A DNA stretch of 64,000 nt from Burkholderia singularis (GTDB lineage: Bacteria; Pseudomonadota; Gammaproteobacteria; Burkholderiales; Burkholderiaceae), in the NCBI RefSeq assembly GCF_900176645.1, contig NZ_FXAN01000106.1, positions 85,869-149,868 on the forward strand. The letters are read 5' to 3'. Numbering within the stretch: position 1 is the stretch's first letter; the number at the start of each line of letters is the position of its first letter. The notes beneath the pieces are model-generated. The model saw only the letters and a list, made by a program, of their open reading frames with translations. It was not told the origin of the DNA and did not search any database. This document shows positions 1-9,164 of this stretch, piece after piece. The translations under genes were made by a program, and so were the position numbers.

Positions 1-661
1 CGACCACCGTCTGCGCATCCGGTTCGTAGATGTAATCCCACGAGGTCGCGGGCGTGCCGTCATTCGCGTCGAAATGTTCGGTCGACAGCGGCAGCAATTG
101 CTCGATTACCGCCTCTTGCTTCATCGTGTTGATGAAGCGCGTGTATGCGAGATAAACCGCCGACAGCTTGCCTTCCGAGTACTGATCGAGCTGAACCTTG
201 ACAGCGCCGATCAGCTTGTCCAGGTGCGGCGTGTCGCCGAGATGCACGACCTGCGAAACCACCTTCGCGCCGAAGCGGTTCAAAAAGCCGAGACCCTTGC
301 CGCCGATCGCGGTCGCCTCGACCTTATGTCCCTTGTCGCCGATTTCCTTGAACTTCTGTACGGCCGCGCGCAGCACGTTCGTGTTCAAGCCGCCGCAGAG
401 GCCCTTGTCGGTCGTGACGAGGATGACGCCCGCGGTATCGGCGCCTTCGTTCGCCACCATGAACGGGTGGCGGTACTCCGGGTTCGCGCGGCTCATGTGC
501 GCGGCGATTGCACGGACCTTGTCGGCATACGGACGGGCCGCGCGCATGCGTTCTTGCGCGCGGCGCATCTTCGACGCCGCCACCATCTCCATCGCCTTGG
601 TGATCTTGCGCGTGTTTTGCACGCTCTTGATCTTGCCGCGAATTTCCTTCATTCCAGCCAT
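1..661 (-). CDS. atpG: ATP synthase F1 gamma subunit (partial, C-terminus off the window)
   Basis: Central rotor stalk of F1, turning inside the alpha3beta3 ring and coupling proton flow to ATP synthesis. The translation starts MAGMKEIRGKIKSVQNTRKI, the conserved gamma N-terminal helix, and carries the TTDKGLCGGLN segment typical of the family. About 220 residues are present; the usual length is near 290, so the C-terminal helix lies beyond base 1. The start at 661 was chosen because the MAGMKEIR beginning is the standard one. It lies 70 bp downstream of atpA in the operon. No frameshift is seen. Confidence 0.97.
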   Translation of the reverse strand, partial: MAGMKEIRGKIKSVQNTRKITKAMEMVAASKMRRAQERMRAARPYADKVRAIAAHMSRANPEYRHPFMVANEGADTAGVILVTTDKGLCGGLNTNVLRAAVQKFKEIGDKGHKVEATAIGGKGLGFLNRFGAKVVSQVVHLGDTPHLDKLIGAVKVQLDQYSEGKLSAVYLAYTRFINTMKQEAVIEQLLPLSTEHFDANDGTPATSWDYIYEPDAQTVV

Positions 662-731
662 TGCTTGCTCCTTGACCGAAGCGGCGCGGGGCGCTATGCG
701 GCCCGCGCCGCCTCATCGTGTCATTCGCGGA

Positions 732-2273
<1,542 letters not shown>

Positions 2274-2318
2274 TATTCGCTCCTGATATTCAATTCTGTT
2301 GCGTGCCGGGCGCCGGAC

Positions 2319-2858
2319 TCAGGCGGTCAAAGCAGTCTGCAGGCCGGCGAGCCGCGCGCGGACCGAGCTGTCGAGCACTTCGTCGCCGACCGTCACGCGC
2401 ACGCCGCCGATCAGCGACGGATCGACTTCGACCGTGGCTTTGAGCTTGCGCTTGAACTTGCGCTCGAGGCCCGCGACGAGTTCGCCGAGCTGGGCGCCTT
2501 CGAGTGCAAACGCACTGACGATCTTCGCGTCCGCCGCGCCTTCGCGGGCATTCTTCAGTTCGTCGAACTGCTCGGAGATGGCGGGCAGCAGCGCGATCCG
2601 ATGATTGTCGATCAGCATCTGCACGAAGTTCTTGGCTTCCGCGCTCGCCGCGAGCGGCGATTTCGATGCGGCGAGCAACAAATCGCGAACCTGCTCGCGC
2701 GTCACCTTCGGATTCGACGCGACGGACAACACTTCGGGCAATTGCGCAACCTGAGCCAGCTCTTGCACGAGCGTGGACCAGGCGGCGACGTCACCCCCCT
2801 CGGCCACGCGGAACAGCGCTTCTGCGTAAGGGCGGGCGATGGTTGCAAGTTCGGCCAT
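2319..2858 (-). CDS. atpH: ATP synthase F1 delta subunit
   Basis: Stator protein that ties the top of F1 to the b-subunit peripheral stalk, 179 aa, normal length. It opens MAELATIARPYAEALFRVA, the family signature, and ends in the conserved IGGVRVTVGDEVLDSSVRARL region that contacts subunit b. The start is only 2 bp after the atpF stop, so translation is probably coupled. No anomalies seen. Confidence 0.97.
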   Translation of the reverse strand: MAELATIARPYAEALFRVAEGGDVAAWSTLVQELAQVAQLPEVLSVASNPKVTREQVRDLLLAASKSPLAASAEAKNFVQMLIDNHRIALLPAISEQFDELKNAREGAADAKIVSAFALEGAQLGELVAGLERKFKRKLKATVEVDPSLIGGVRVTVGDEVLDSSVRARLAGLQTALTA

Positions 2859-2860
2859 GA

Positions 2861-3331
2861 TCAGAGCTCGGCTTTCAGTTGATTCAGCAGTTCGGCGTGG
2901 GCCGTTTGATCGACTTCGCGCTTCAGGATCTGTTCGGCGCCTTTCACGGCGAGTGTCGCGACTTCGTTGCGCAGCGCTTCGCGAGCCTTCACGATTTGCT
3001 GTTCGGCATCCGCCTTCGCCTGCGCGACAATCCGCGCGGCTTCGGCCTGCGCGTTCGCCTTGATTTCGTCGGCGACAGCGAGTGCGCGTTTTTCAGCGTC
3101 AGCAATGCGTTGCTGGCCGTCGTTGCGGGCTTGTGCGAGTTCCTGGTCGACGCGCTTGTGCGCCGCCTCGAGTTCCGCCTTGCCCTTTTCCGCAGCGGCC
3201 AAGCCGTCAGCGATCTTTTTTGCGCGTTCGTCGAGTGCGTTGATCAGCGGCGGCCACACGAACTTCATCGTGAACCACGCGAGGATCAGGAACACGACCA
3301 TTTGCGCAAACAGGGTTGCGTTGAGATTCAC
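2861..3331 (-). CDS. atpF: ATP synthase Fo b subunit
   Basis: Peripheral stalk of the ATP synthase, 156 aa. One N-terminal membrane helix (about residues 5-25, ATLFAQMVVFLILAWF) is followed by a long charged Ala/Glu/Lys-rich helix that forms the dimeric stalk. The start codon is GTG, preceded by AAGGA at good spacing; starting here gives the standard N-terminus MNLNATLFAQ. It lies between atpE and atpH. Confidence 0.97.
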   Translation of the reverse strand: MNLNATLFAQMVVFLILAWFTMKFVWPPLINALDERAKKIADGLAAAEKGKAELEAAHKRVDQELAQARNDGQQRIADAEKRALAVADEIKANAQAEAARIVAQAKADAEQQIVKAREALRNEVATLAVKGAEQILKREVDQTAHAELLNQLKAEL

Positions 3332-3458
3332 GGTGTTTCCTTATGCTATTGCCGGAAAACATGAAACGGTAAGGCGCTCATCGAGTTGCATTCGATCAGC
3401 GCCCCATCTGCCGTTCCGCCCGCGCCCGGTGTGCCGGGCGCATTATTTCCGAGGAACC

Positions 3459-3728
3459 TTAGCCTGCGAGCTTCGACAGGAGCGGGTTCGCGAACGCGAA
3501 CAGCATCGCCACACCTACACCGATCAGGAATGCAGCGTCGATCAGACCAGCCAGCAGGAACATCTTCGTTTGCAGCGGGTTGATGAGTTCCGGTTGACGC
3601 GCGCAGGCTTCAATGTACTTGCCGCCCATCAGGCCGATACCGATACAGGCGCCGATAGCACCCAGGCCGATGATGATGCCGATACCGACAGCGGTCAGAC
3701 CTTGGATGTTGGCGATGAAAGCTTGCAT
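3459..3728 (-). CDS. atpE: ATP synthase Fo c subunit (rotor ring)
   Basis: Two-helix proteolipid of 89 aa that forms the proton-driven rotor ring. Both hydrophobic hairpin helices are visible, joined by the polar ARQPE loop (residues 43-47). The proton-carrying acid is Asp64 in LLAGLIDAAFL. A GTG two codons upstream also leaves the frame open, but the ATG at 3728 has AAAGGAG at the right distance and gives the standard MQAFIANIQG start. It is separated by 82 bp from atpB and by 127 bp from atpF. Confidence 0.98.
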   Translation of the reverse strand: MQAFIANIQGLTAVGIGIIIGLGAIGACIGIGLMGGKYIEACARQPELINPLQTKMFLLAGLIDAAFLIGVGVAMLFAFANPLLSKLAG

Positions 3729-3810
3729 GATCACTCCTTTGTGAAAAGACTTGGAACTGAGATTTAAAAAACCAAAAAACGAAACTCTTCTTGTTGGCCC
3801 AGCGCGCCGT

Positions 3811-4662
3811 TTAGTGCGCGTCGTGTGCCTGGCCGAGATACACCAGCGTCAACATCATGAAGATGAATGCCTGCAGCAGAACAATCAGGATGTGGAAGAT
3901 TGCCCAGACGCTGCCCGCAATCACGTGGCCGATAAAGCCGAGGAACGTTGCGTCGCCGCCGAAGCTCCACATGCTGCCGAGCAGGGCGATCAGCAGGAAC
4001 ACCAGCTCACCTGCGTACATGTTGCCGAACAGCCGCATGCCGAGCGACACGGTCTTGGCGACGAATTCGACGATATTGAGCGCGAGGTTCGGAATCCACA
4101 GCAGCGGGTGCGCGCCGAACGGCGCCGACAGCAGCTCGTGCACGAAGCCGCCCGCGCCCTTGATCTTGATGTTGTAGTACAGCATCAGGAAAAACACGCC
4201 GAGCGCAATGCCGAGCGTACCGTTCAGGTCGGCCGTGGGGACGATGCGATGGTGGGAAATCACGCCCGACAGACCCAGCCAGCCGATCACGCGGCCCGGC
4301 AGATCGACGGGAAGGAAATCGAGGGAGTTCATCAGGAAGACCCACACGAACACAGTCAGTGCGAGCGGTGCGATGAAGGTACGGTTGCCGTGAACGACCG
4401 CCTTCGACTGGTCCTCGACCATCTCGACGATCATTTCGATCAAGCATTGAAAGCGGCCCGGCACGCCGGAAGTCGCCTTGCGGGCGGCCAGGCGCAGCAG
4501 CACGATGGTCACGAGGCCACAGACGATCGACCAGAACAGCGTGTCGATATTCCAGACATGAATGTCGAAGATCGACGTCTGATGCGTGGTGGAAAAATTC
4601 TGCAAGTGGTGCGCAATGTACTCGGACGGATCCGGAGCACGCGTGCCTTCGCTAGCTGCCAT
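3811..4662 (-). CDS. atpB: ATP synthase Fo a subunit
   Basis: Membrane stator subunit holding the proton half-channels, 283 aa. Several strongly hydrophobic helices are present; the helix with SLGMRLFGNMYAGELVFLL contains the essential arginine that faces the c-ring Asp. The frame is open to a GTG at 4677, but the ATG at 4662 gives the N-terminus MAASEGTRA that fits the family length. A clear Shine-Dalgarno is not seen, which suggests some dependence on translation from atpI. Confidence 0.96.
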   Translation of the reverse strand: MAASEGTRAPDPSEYIAHHLQNFSTTHQTSIFDIHVWNIDTLFWSIVCGLVTIVLLRLAARKATSGVPGRFQCLIEMIVEMVEDQSKAVVHGNRTFIAPLALTVFVWVFLMNSLDFLPVDLPGRVIGWLGLSGVISHHRIVPTADLNGTLGIALGVFFLMLYYNIKIKGAGGFVHELLSAPFGAHPLLWIPNLALNIVEFVAKTVSLGMRLFGNMYAGELVFLLIALLGSMWSFGGDATFLGFIGHVIAGSVWAIFHILIVLLQAFIFMMLTLVYLGQAHDAH

Positions 4663-4775
4663 AGTCGTTAATGCCACCCAAATTGTCGAAAATCGTTTTT
4701 TGCGCGTTCCCGCAATAGTTCATTACGGGAACACACCGGCGCGAATACGAGTCAAATTCGCACACTGCTTGTTCT

Positions 4776-5306
4776 TTACCGCCAGGCCAGCGCGAGCCAG
4801 TACGTTTTCAGTACGACGAAATACGTGACGAGCAGCGCCGTCCAATGCACGCCCGGATATTCGAGCGCAACCGCAACGAACATCGCTATCGTCACGCCGA
4901 GCTTGAGCGCTTCGCCGGACATCCAACCCATCACCGAACCCGCGCCAGCCAGCCTCAAACGTGCTGCGAACAACGCACTCGGCACCCAGCCGATCGCTCC
5001 GCCCAACAGAGCCGACTGCGCAGCGGCGCCCGGCGACTTTGAAAACAGCCACCACGCCAGCGTTGCAACCAGGGACAGGACCATTTGCGCGATCACCACC
5101 CGACTAGGCGTAACGCGCGATGGCCGGCTCACTTCGGTTCCGAAAAGCGCTTGCGCTTCGGCCCGCGTGAGCGGAACGATATTGTTATCTTGCTGCTCGG
5201 CATCCCAGTCGTGACCGTCGAGCTTGCGTCGCTCGTCAGTCGCCGGAGCGGTGCGCGGCGCGCGCTGATGATCGTCATGCCTTTGATCCGGCGCCTGACT
5301 CGCCAT
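4776..5306 (-). CDS. atpI: ATP synthase I-type protein
   Basis: First gene of the atp operon. In other bacteria AtpI assists assembly of the c ring and may carry Mg2+; it is not a structural subunit of the finished enzyme. The 176-aa product has a hydrophilic N-terminus of about 70 residues followed by four membrane helices (roughly 72-90, 95-113, 121-143 and 149-170), longer at the N-terminus than the usual 110-130 aa. The start has GGAG seven bases upstream. Function is assigned by position and membrane topology, since sequence conservation in this family is low. Confidence 0.9.
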   Translation of the reverse strand: MASQAPDQRHDDHQRAPRTAPATDERRKLDGHDWDAEQQDNNIVPLTRAEAQALFGTEVSRPSRVTPSRVVIAQMVLSLVATLAWWLFSKSPGAAAQSALLGGAIGWVPSALFAARLRLAGAGSVMGWMSGEALKLGVTIAMFVAVALEYPGVHWTALLVTYFVVLKTYWLALAWR

Positions 5307-5383
5307 CGCAAACTCCGCTAAGTCGTCGTCGCCCGAAAGCTTTCCGCTAACTTTCAGGGGTGCCTTACTAACAAATCCGGGCG

Positions 5384-5412
5384 ATTGTAAGCGATAGTTG
5401 CAGGCGATTCAA
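5384..5412 (-). promoter_or_regulatory. Probable sigma-70 promoter of the atp operon
   Basis: On the minus strand TTGAAT (5412-5407) is followed by 17 bases and then TACAAT (5389-5384), a close match to the sigma-70 consensus. Transcription would begin about 70 bp before the atpI start. No competing promoter of this quality is seen in the 5307-5570 gap. Confidence 0.72.
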
Positions 5413-5570
5413 GACTTTAGACGCGACAAAAACCGCGTGAAACAGCGCTTCATGATGCGGTAACTTCCGCGATCTCGTGTGATGCCGCAACTTGCCGTGC
5501 GGCGGGACTTTCAGGTTCGGGCACGCAGGTCAAACGGCCCGCGCCGATCTTGCCGCCACGTTTTGCAAGC

Positions 5571-6713
5571 TCAGACATAACGCAGCACGAGCGCCCCCAA
5601 CGCAGCGCTCACAAGACCGAATGGAATGCTCACGAGATGAAACGGCAACCACATGCGTGGCGCACGCGACAGCCGGACCGCGATCAGATTCGCAAGCGAG
5701 CCGATCGCGATACCGAATCCGCCGACACTCACGCCGAACGCCAATGCACGCCAATCATGCGTGAATTCGGATAGCACGATCGCCGCCGGCACATTGCTGA
5801 TACCTTGCGATAGCAACGCGCCAGCGGCATATACGCGCAGCGGCGAATCGAGGCCGATGCTCTCGATGGTCCGATGAACGGCGGGCAGCGCCGCCGCGCC
5901 GCGCAGCACAATGAACATCAGCACGAAGATCATCAACAACAGCCAGTCGATCTTGAATACCGCATCGCGACATACGAACAGCAGCATCACGGCGACGGCA
6001 ATCAAACCGGCAAGCGCATGGTGGCTGTCGGCCAACGACACGAAGCCAGCGAACGCGATAGCTGCGGCAAACGCCAGCGGACGATTGACGAGGCTTACCG
6101 CTCGATCCTTCGATAAATCGAGCGCGCGGCGCTTGAACGAACATGCGGTCAATACGAGCAGCAGCACCATCAGCGCGGCCGCGAGCGGCCCGAGTTCGAT
6201 CACGAAGCGGCCAAACGAGACGCCGCTCAATTGCCAGAGAAAAAGGTTTTGTGGATTGCCGAGCGGTGTTGCGACTGAGCCTGCGTTCACCGCAAGCGCG
6301 ATATGAATCACCAGCCGCTTGAACGGCAGCGGCGTCAGCTCACGCAGCGACATGACCAGCGGAATCACGACAAAGAGCGCGACATCATTGGTGAGCCAAC
6401 TCGACAACACTGCGGCAAACACGACGAGCAACGCGGCTAGCCCACGCTCCGAGCGCACGCGATGCACGATCCGGTGCGCGATCCACATCAGAACACCCGA
6501 CAGCTCAAGCGCCTTTGTCAGCATCAGCAACCCGGCAAGCGTCGCGACAGTCTGCCAGTCGACGAGCCGGGCGAGCATATTCGCCGATTGCGGATGAACG
6601 AACTGCAGCACGATCACCGCGGCGATGAGTATCAACAGCACCGGTTCGCGTGCAATGAAGGCAACGAGCGCGGCGATACACGCCGTGCGCCTGTTACTGG
6701 CCGGATTCGACAC
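5571..6713 (-). CDS. SLC13/ArsB-family membrane transporter
   Basis: Integral membrane protein of 380 aa with about ten hydrophobic helices. Features of the ion-transporter superfamily (SLC13/ArsB/CitM) include SSWLTNDVALFVVIPL and the paired loop VNAGSVATPLGNPQNLF, typical substrate-binding hairpins. Likely a sodium- or proton-coupled anion carrier, but the substrate cannot be told. It begins at a GTG 8 bp after the parB stop, so it is probably the last gene of the mnmG-rsmG-parA-parB transcript. No good Shine-Dalgarno precedes the GTG, so the start is less certain than the gene. Confidence 0.82.
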   Translation of the reverse strand: MSNPASNRRTACIAALVAFIAREPVLLILIAAVIVLQFVHPQSANMLARLVDWQTVATLAGLLMLTKALELSGVLMWIAHRIVHRVRSERGLAALLVVFAAVLSSWLTNDVALFVVIPLVMSLRELTPLPFKRLVIHIALAVNAGSVATPLGNPQNLFLWQLSGVSFGRFVIELGPLAAALMVLLLVLTACSFKRRALDLSKDRAVSLVNRPLAFAAAIAFAGFVSLADSHHALAGLIAVAVMLLFVCRDAVFKIDWLLLMIFVLMFIVLRGAAALPAVHRTIESIGLDSPLRVYAAGALLSQGISNVPAAIVLSEFTHDWRALAFGVSVGGFGIAIGSLANLIAVRLSRAPRMWLPFHLVSIPFGLVSAALGALVLRYV

Positions 6714-6721
6714 GTCGATCG

Positions 6722-7612
6722 TTATGCAGCAGCCACGTTGCCGCGCAGCCGCACGAGTATGCCCTCGAGCGCGTCGAGATCGCCGAAATCGATCGTCACC
6801 TGCCCACGCCCACGGCGCCCAAGCTTGATCTTCACGCTCGACGCAAGCAGATCCGACAGCTCCTCTTCGAGACGCCGCGTATCCCGGCCACCGTCGTCCT
6901 TTGCGCGCGCCTTCACGGCCGGCTCAGCCTTCGTGACTTGCGCGACGAGCTTTTCCGTCTCGCGCACCGACAGCCGCTTGTTGACGACCTGATGCGCAAG
7001 CGTGATCTGCGTCGCCGCATCGACAGCCAGCAGCGCGCGCGCGTGTCCCATGTCGAGATCGCCCGCCAACAGCATCGTCTGCACGGGCGCGGCGAGATTC
7101 AGCAAGCGCAGCAGGTTCGACACCGCACTGCGCGAACGCCCCACCGATTCTGCCGCCTGCTCGTGCGTGAAACCAAATTCGTCGAGCAAACGTTGAATGC
7201 CCTGTGCTTCTTCAAGCGGGTTCAGATCTTCTCGCTGAATATTCTCGATCAGCGCCATCGCCGCAGCGGCCTGATCGGACACGTCCTTCACGAGAACCGG
7301 CACTTCGTCTAGGCCTGCCAGCCGCGCCGCACGAAAACGCCGTTCTCCGGCGATGATTTCATATTTGTCTGATGAAATGGGCCGTACCAGGATCGGCTGC
7401 ATCACACCCTGCGCACGAATGCTCGCGGCCAACTCCTGCAAATTCCCTTCGTCCATTCGGGTCCGCGGCTGGTACTTGCCTGCTTGCAGCTTACCGAGCG
7501 CAAGCACGCTCGGCGCGCCTTCGATCTTCACCGCTTCGGTGATATCGGCACTGCCGCCAAGCAATGCTTCAAGGCCTCGCCCCAGACCTTTTTTCTTTGC
7601 TACCGCATTCAT
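6722..7612 (-). CDS. parB: Chromosome partitioning protein ParB
   Basis: CTP-dependent DNA clamp that loads at parS and spreads to form the centromere complex moved by ParA. The 296-aa product starts with the ParA-contacting basic segment KKKGLGRGLEALLGG, then the CTP-binding motif GERRFRA (89-95), then a helix-turn-helix around GFTHEQAAESVGRSRSAVSNLLRLL for parS recognition, and a C-terminal dimer domain. It lies 34 bp after parA. Two parS-like sites occur within 4 kb (9701-9716, 11252-11267). Confidence 0.97.
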   Translation of the reverse strand: MNAVAKKKGLGRGLEALLGGSADITEAVKIEGAPSVLALGKLQAGKYQPRTRMDEGNLQELAASIRAQGVMQPILVRPISSDKYEIIAGERRFRAARLAGLDEVPVLVKDVSDQAAAAMALIENIQREDLNPLEEAQGIQRLLDEFGFTHEQAAESVGRSRSAVSNLLRLLNLAAPVQTMLLAGDLDMGHARALLAVDAATQITLAHQVVNKRLSVRETEKLVAQVTKAEPAVKARAKDDGGRDTRRLEEELSDLLASSVKIKLGRRGRGQVTIDFGDLDALEGILVRLRGNVAAA

Positions 7613-7646
7613 GTTCCGTTACCTCGATTCTCGTCCAGGGACCCGT

Positions 7647-8417
7647 TCAAAGCGCCCGCACCCGCTCAATCATTTCGGCGCCGAACTGGATATATGCCTG
7701 TGCGCCACGCGACGCGCGATCGAACACCACGCCAGGGAGCCCATAACTGGGCGCTTCGGCAAGGCGGACATTGCGTGGAATCACAGCATCGAACACCTTG
7801 TCGCCAAAATGCGCCTTCAATTGATCGGAAACCTGCTGTTGCAAAGTGATGCGCGGATCGAACATCACGCGGAGCAAGCCGATCACCTTCAGATCGCGAT
7901 TCAGATTCGCGTGCACCTGCTTGATCGTATTGACGAGGTCAGACAGCCCCTCTAGCGCAAAATATTCACACTGCATCGGGATCACCACGCCGTGCGCCGC
8001 GCATAAGCCGTTCAGAGTCAGCAGCGATAGCGCCGGCGGGCAATCAATCAAAACGAAATCGTAGTCGTTAGCGACTTTCTCGAGCGCGGCTCTCAATTGG
8101 CGCTCGCGATTTTCGATTCCGACAAGCTCGATCTCCGCGCCGGCCAACTCGCGATTCGCCGGCAACACGTCGTACTTCACCGCCTCCGGGCGCACGCGCG
8201 CATCCGCCACCGTGACACCGTCCACCAGCACCTCGTAGACCGTCGACTCGCATTCGGCCTTATCGATACCGCTTCCCATCGTGGCATTGCCCTGCGGATC
8301 CAGATCGATCAGCAGCACGCGCTGCTCCTGCGCCGCGAGGCTCGCGGCGAGATTGACCGTCGTCGTCGTCTTGCCGACACCGCCCTTCTGGTTCGCCACG
8401 CAGAAGATTTTTGCCAT
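7647..8417 (-). CDS. parA: Chromosome partitioning ATPase ParA
   Basis: ParA/Soj-type ATPase of 256 aa that binds nucleoid DNA and drives segregation of ParB-parS complexes. The deviant Walker A motif KGGVGKTT is at residues 11-18, with DLDPQGNAT (Walker A') and LIDCPPALSLLT (Walker B) following. The short N-terminus without a helix-turn-helix marks it as chromosomal type (Ib/Soj-like), not the long plasmid Ia type. The start is preceded by AAGGAA. It lies between rsmG and parB. Confidence 0.97.
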   Translation of the reverse strand: MAKIFCVANQKGGVGKTTTTVNLAASLAAQEQRVLLIDLDPQGNATMGSGIDKAECESTVYEVLVDGVTVADARVRPEAVKYDVLPANRELAGAEIELVGIENRERQLRAALEKVANDYDFVLIDCPPALSLLTLNGLCAAHGVVIPMQCEYFALEGLSDLVNTIKQVHANLNRDLKVIGLLRVMFDPRITLQQQVSDQLKAHFGDKVFDAVIPRNVRLAEAPSYGLPGVVFDRASRGAQAYIQFGAEMIERVRAL

Positions 8418-8471
8418 CGTTGGTGTGTTCCTTTCTCTTCTTCAAATGAGCCGGGCACTCTCTCGCGCCGG

Positions 8472-9164
8472 TTAAATTGCTTCGTCGAGTTCGACTTCGA
8501 TTAGATGCCGCTGCGCATCGAGCAACGGAACCGTCAGACGAATTACCTGTTTGACGCGCGCGCCGGCCGGCAAGCGGCTTATCTCATCTTCGGGATGAAC
8601 GCCCTTCATCGCCCAGATCGAGCCGCCCGGCGCAACCAAATGCCGGGCCAGTGTAACGAAGTCTGCCAAGTCCGCGAATGCCCGCGACACGATCACATCG
8701 AATTTTCCCGGAATCGCCTTGCCGGGATGCAACGTCTCGACCCGCCCTGTCACGACAGACAGATTGCCGAGCTTTAATTCGGCTTTCGCCTGCGTCTGGA
8801 ATGCGGATTTCTTGTGAACGATATCGTTCAACGTCACCTGCCATTCGGGCAACGCAATCGCAAGCACAATTCCCGGCAAGCCGCCGCCGGAGCCAACATC
8901 GAGCACGCTCGATGCCGCTCGCACGCCGATATACGGGACGATCGACAATGAATCGAGAATGTGCTGAATCAGCATCTGATGCGGGTCGCGGATCGCGGTC
9001 AGGTTATACACCGCGTTCCACTTCGCAAGCAGTTCCACGTAGTTGAGCAGCGCATTGCGCTGCTCATCGCTCAATGCAACGCCTAGCGCATTCGCTCCAT
9101 TGGACAGCAGCGCTTCCAGTATTTCCCGGCTGGCATTCGGGTTCTGACGATGTTGCATCGTCAT
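8472..9164 (-). CDS. rsmG: 16S rRNA (guanine-527-N7) methyltransferase
   Basis: SAM-dependent methyltransferase that modifies G527 of 16S rRNA; loss in other bacteria gives low-level streptomycin resistance. The 230-aa product shows the SAM-binding loop VLDVGSGGGLPGIVLA and the downstream VISRAFADLADF motif characteristic of RsmG/GidB. The start ATG overlaps the mnmG stop (ATGA), indicating translational coupling. No anomalies. Confidence 0.97.
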   Translation of the reverse strand: MTMQHRQNPNASREILEALLSNGANALGVALSDEQRNALLNYVELLAKWNAVYNLTAIRDPHQMLIQHILDSLSIVPYIGVRAASSVLDVGSGGGLPGIVLAIALPEWQVTLNDIVHKKSAFQTQAKAELKLGNLSVVTGRVETLHPGKAIPGKFDVIVSRAFADLADFVTLARHLVAPGGSIWAMKGVHPEDEISRLPAGARVKQVIRLTVPLLDAQRHLIEVELDEAI

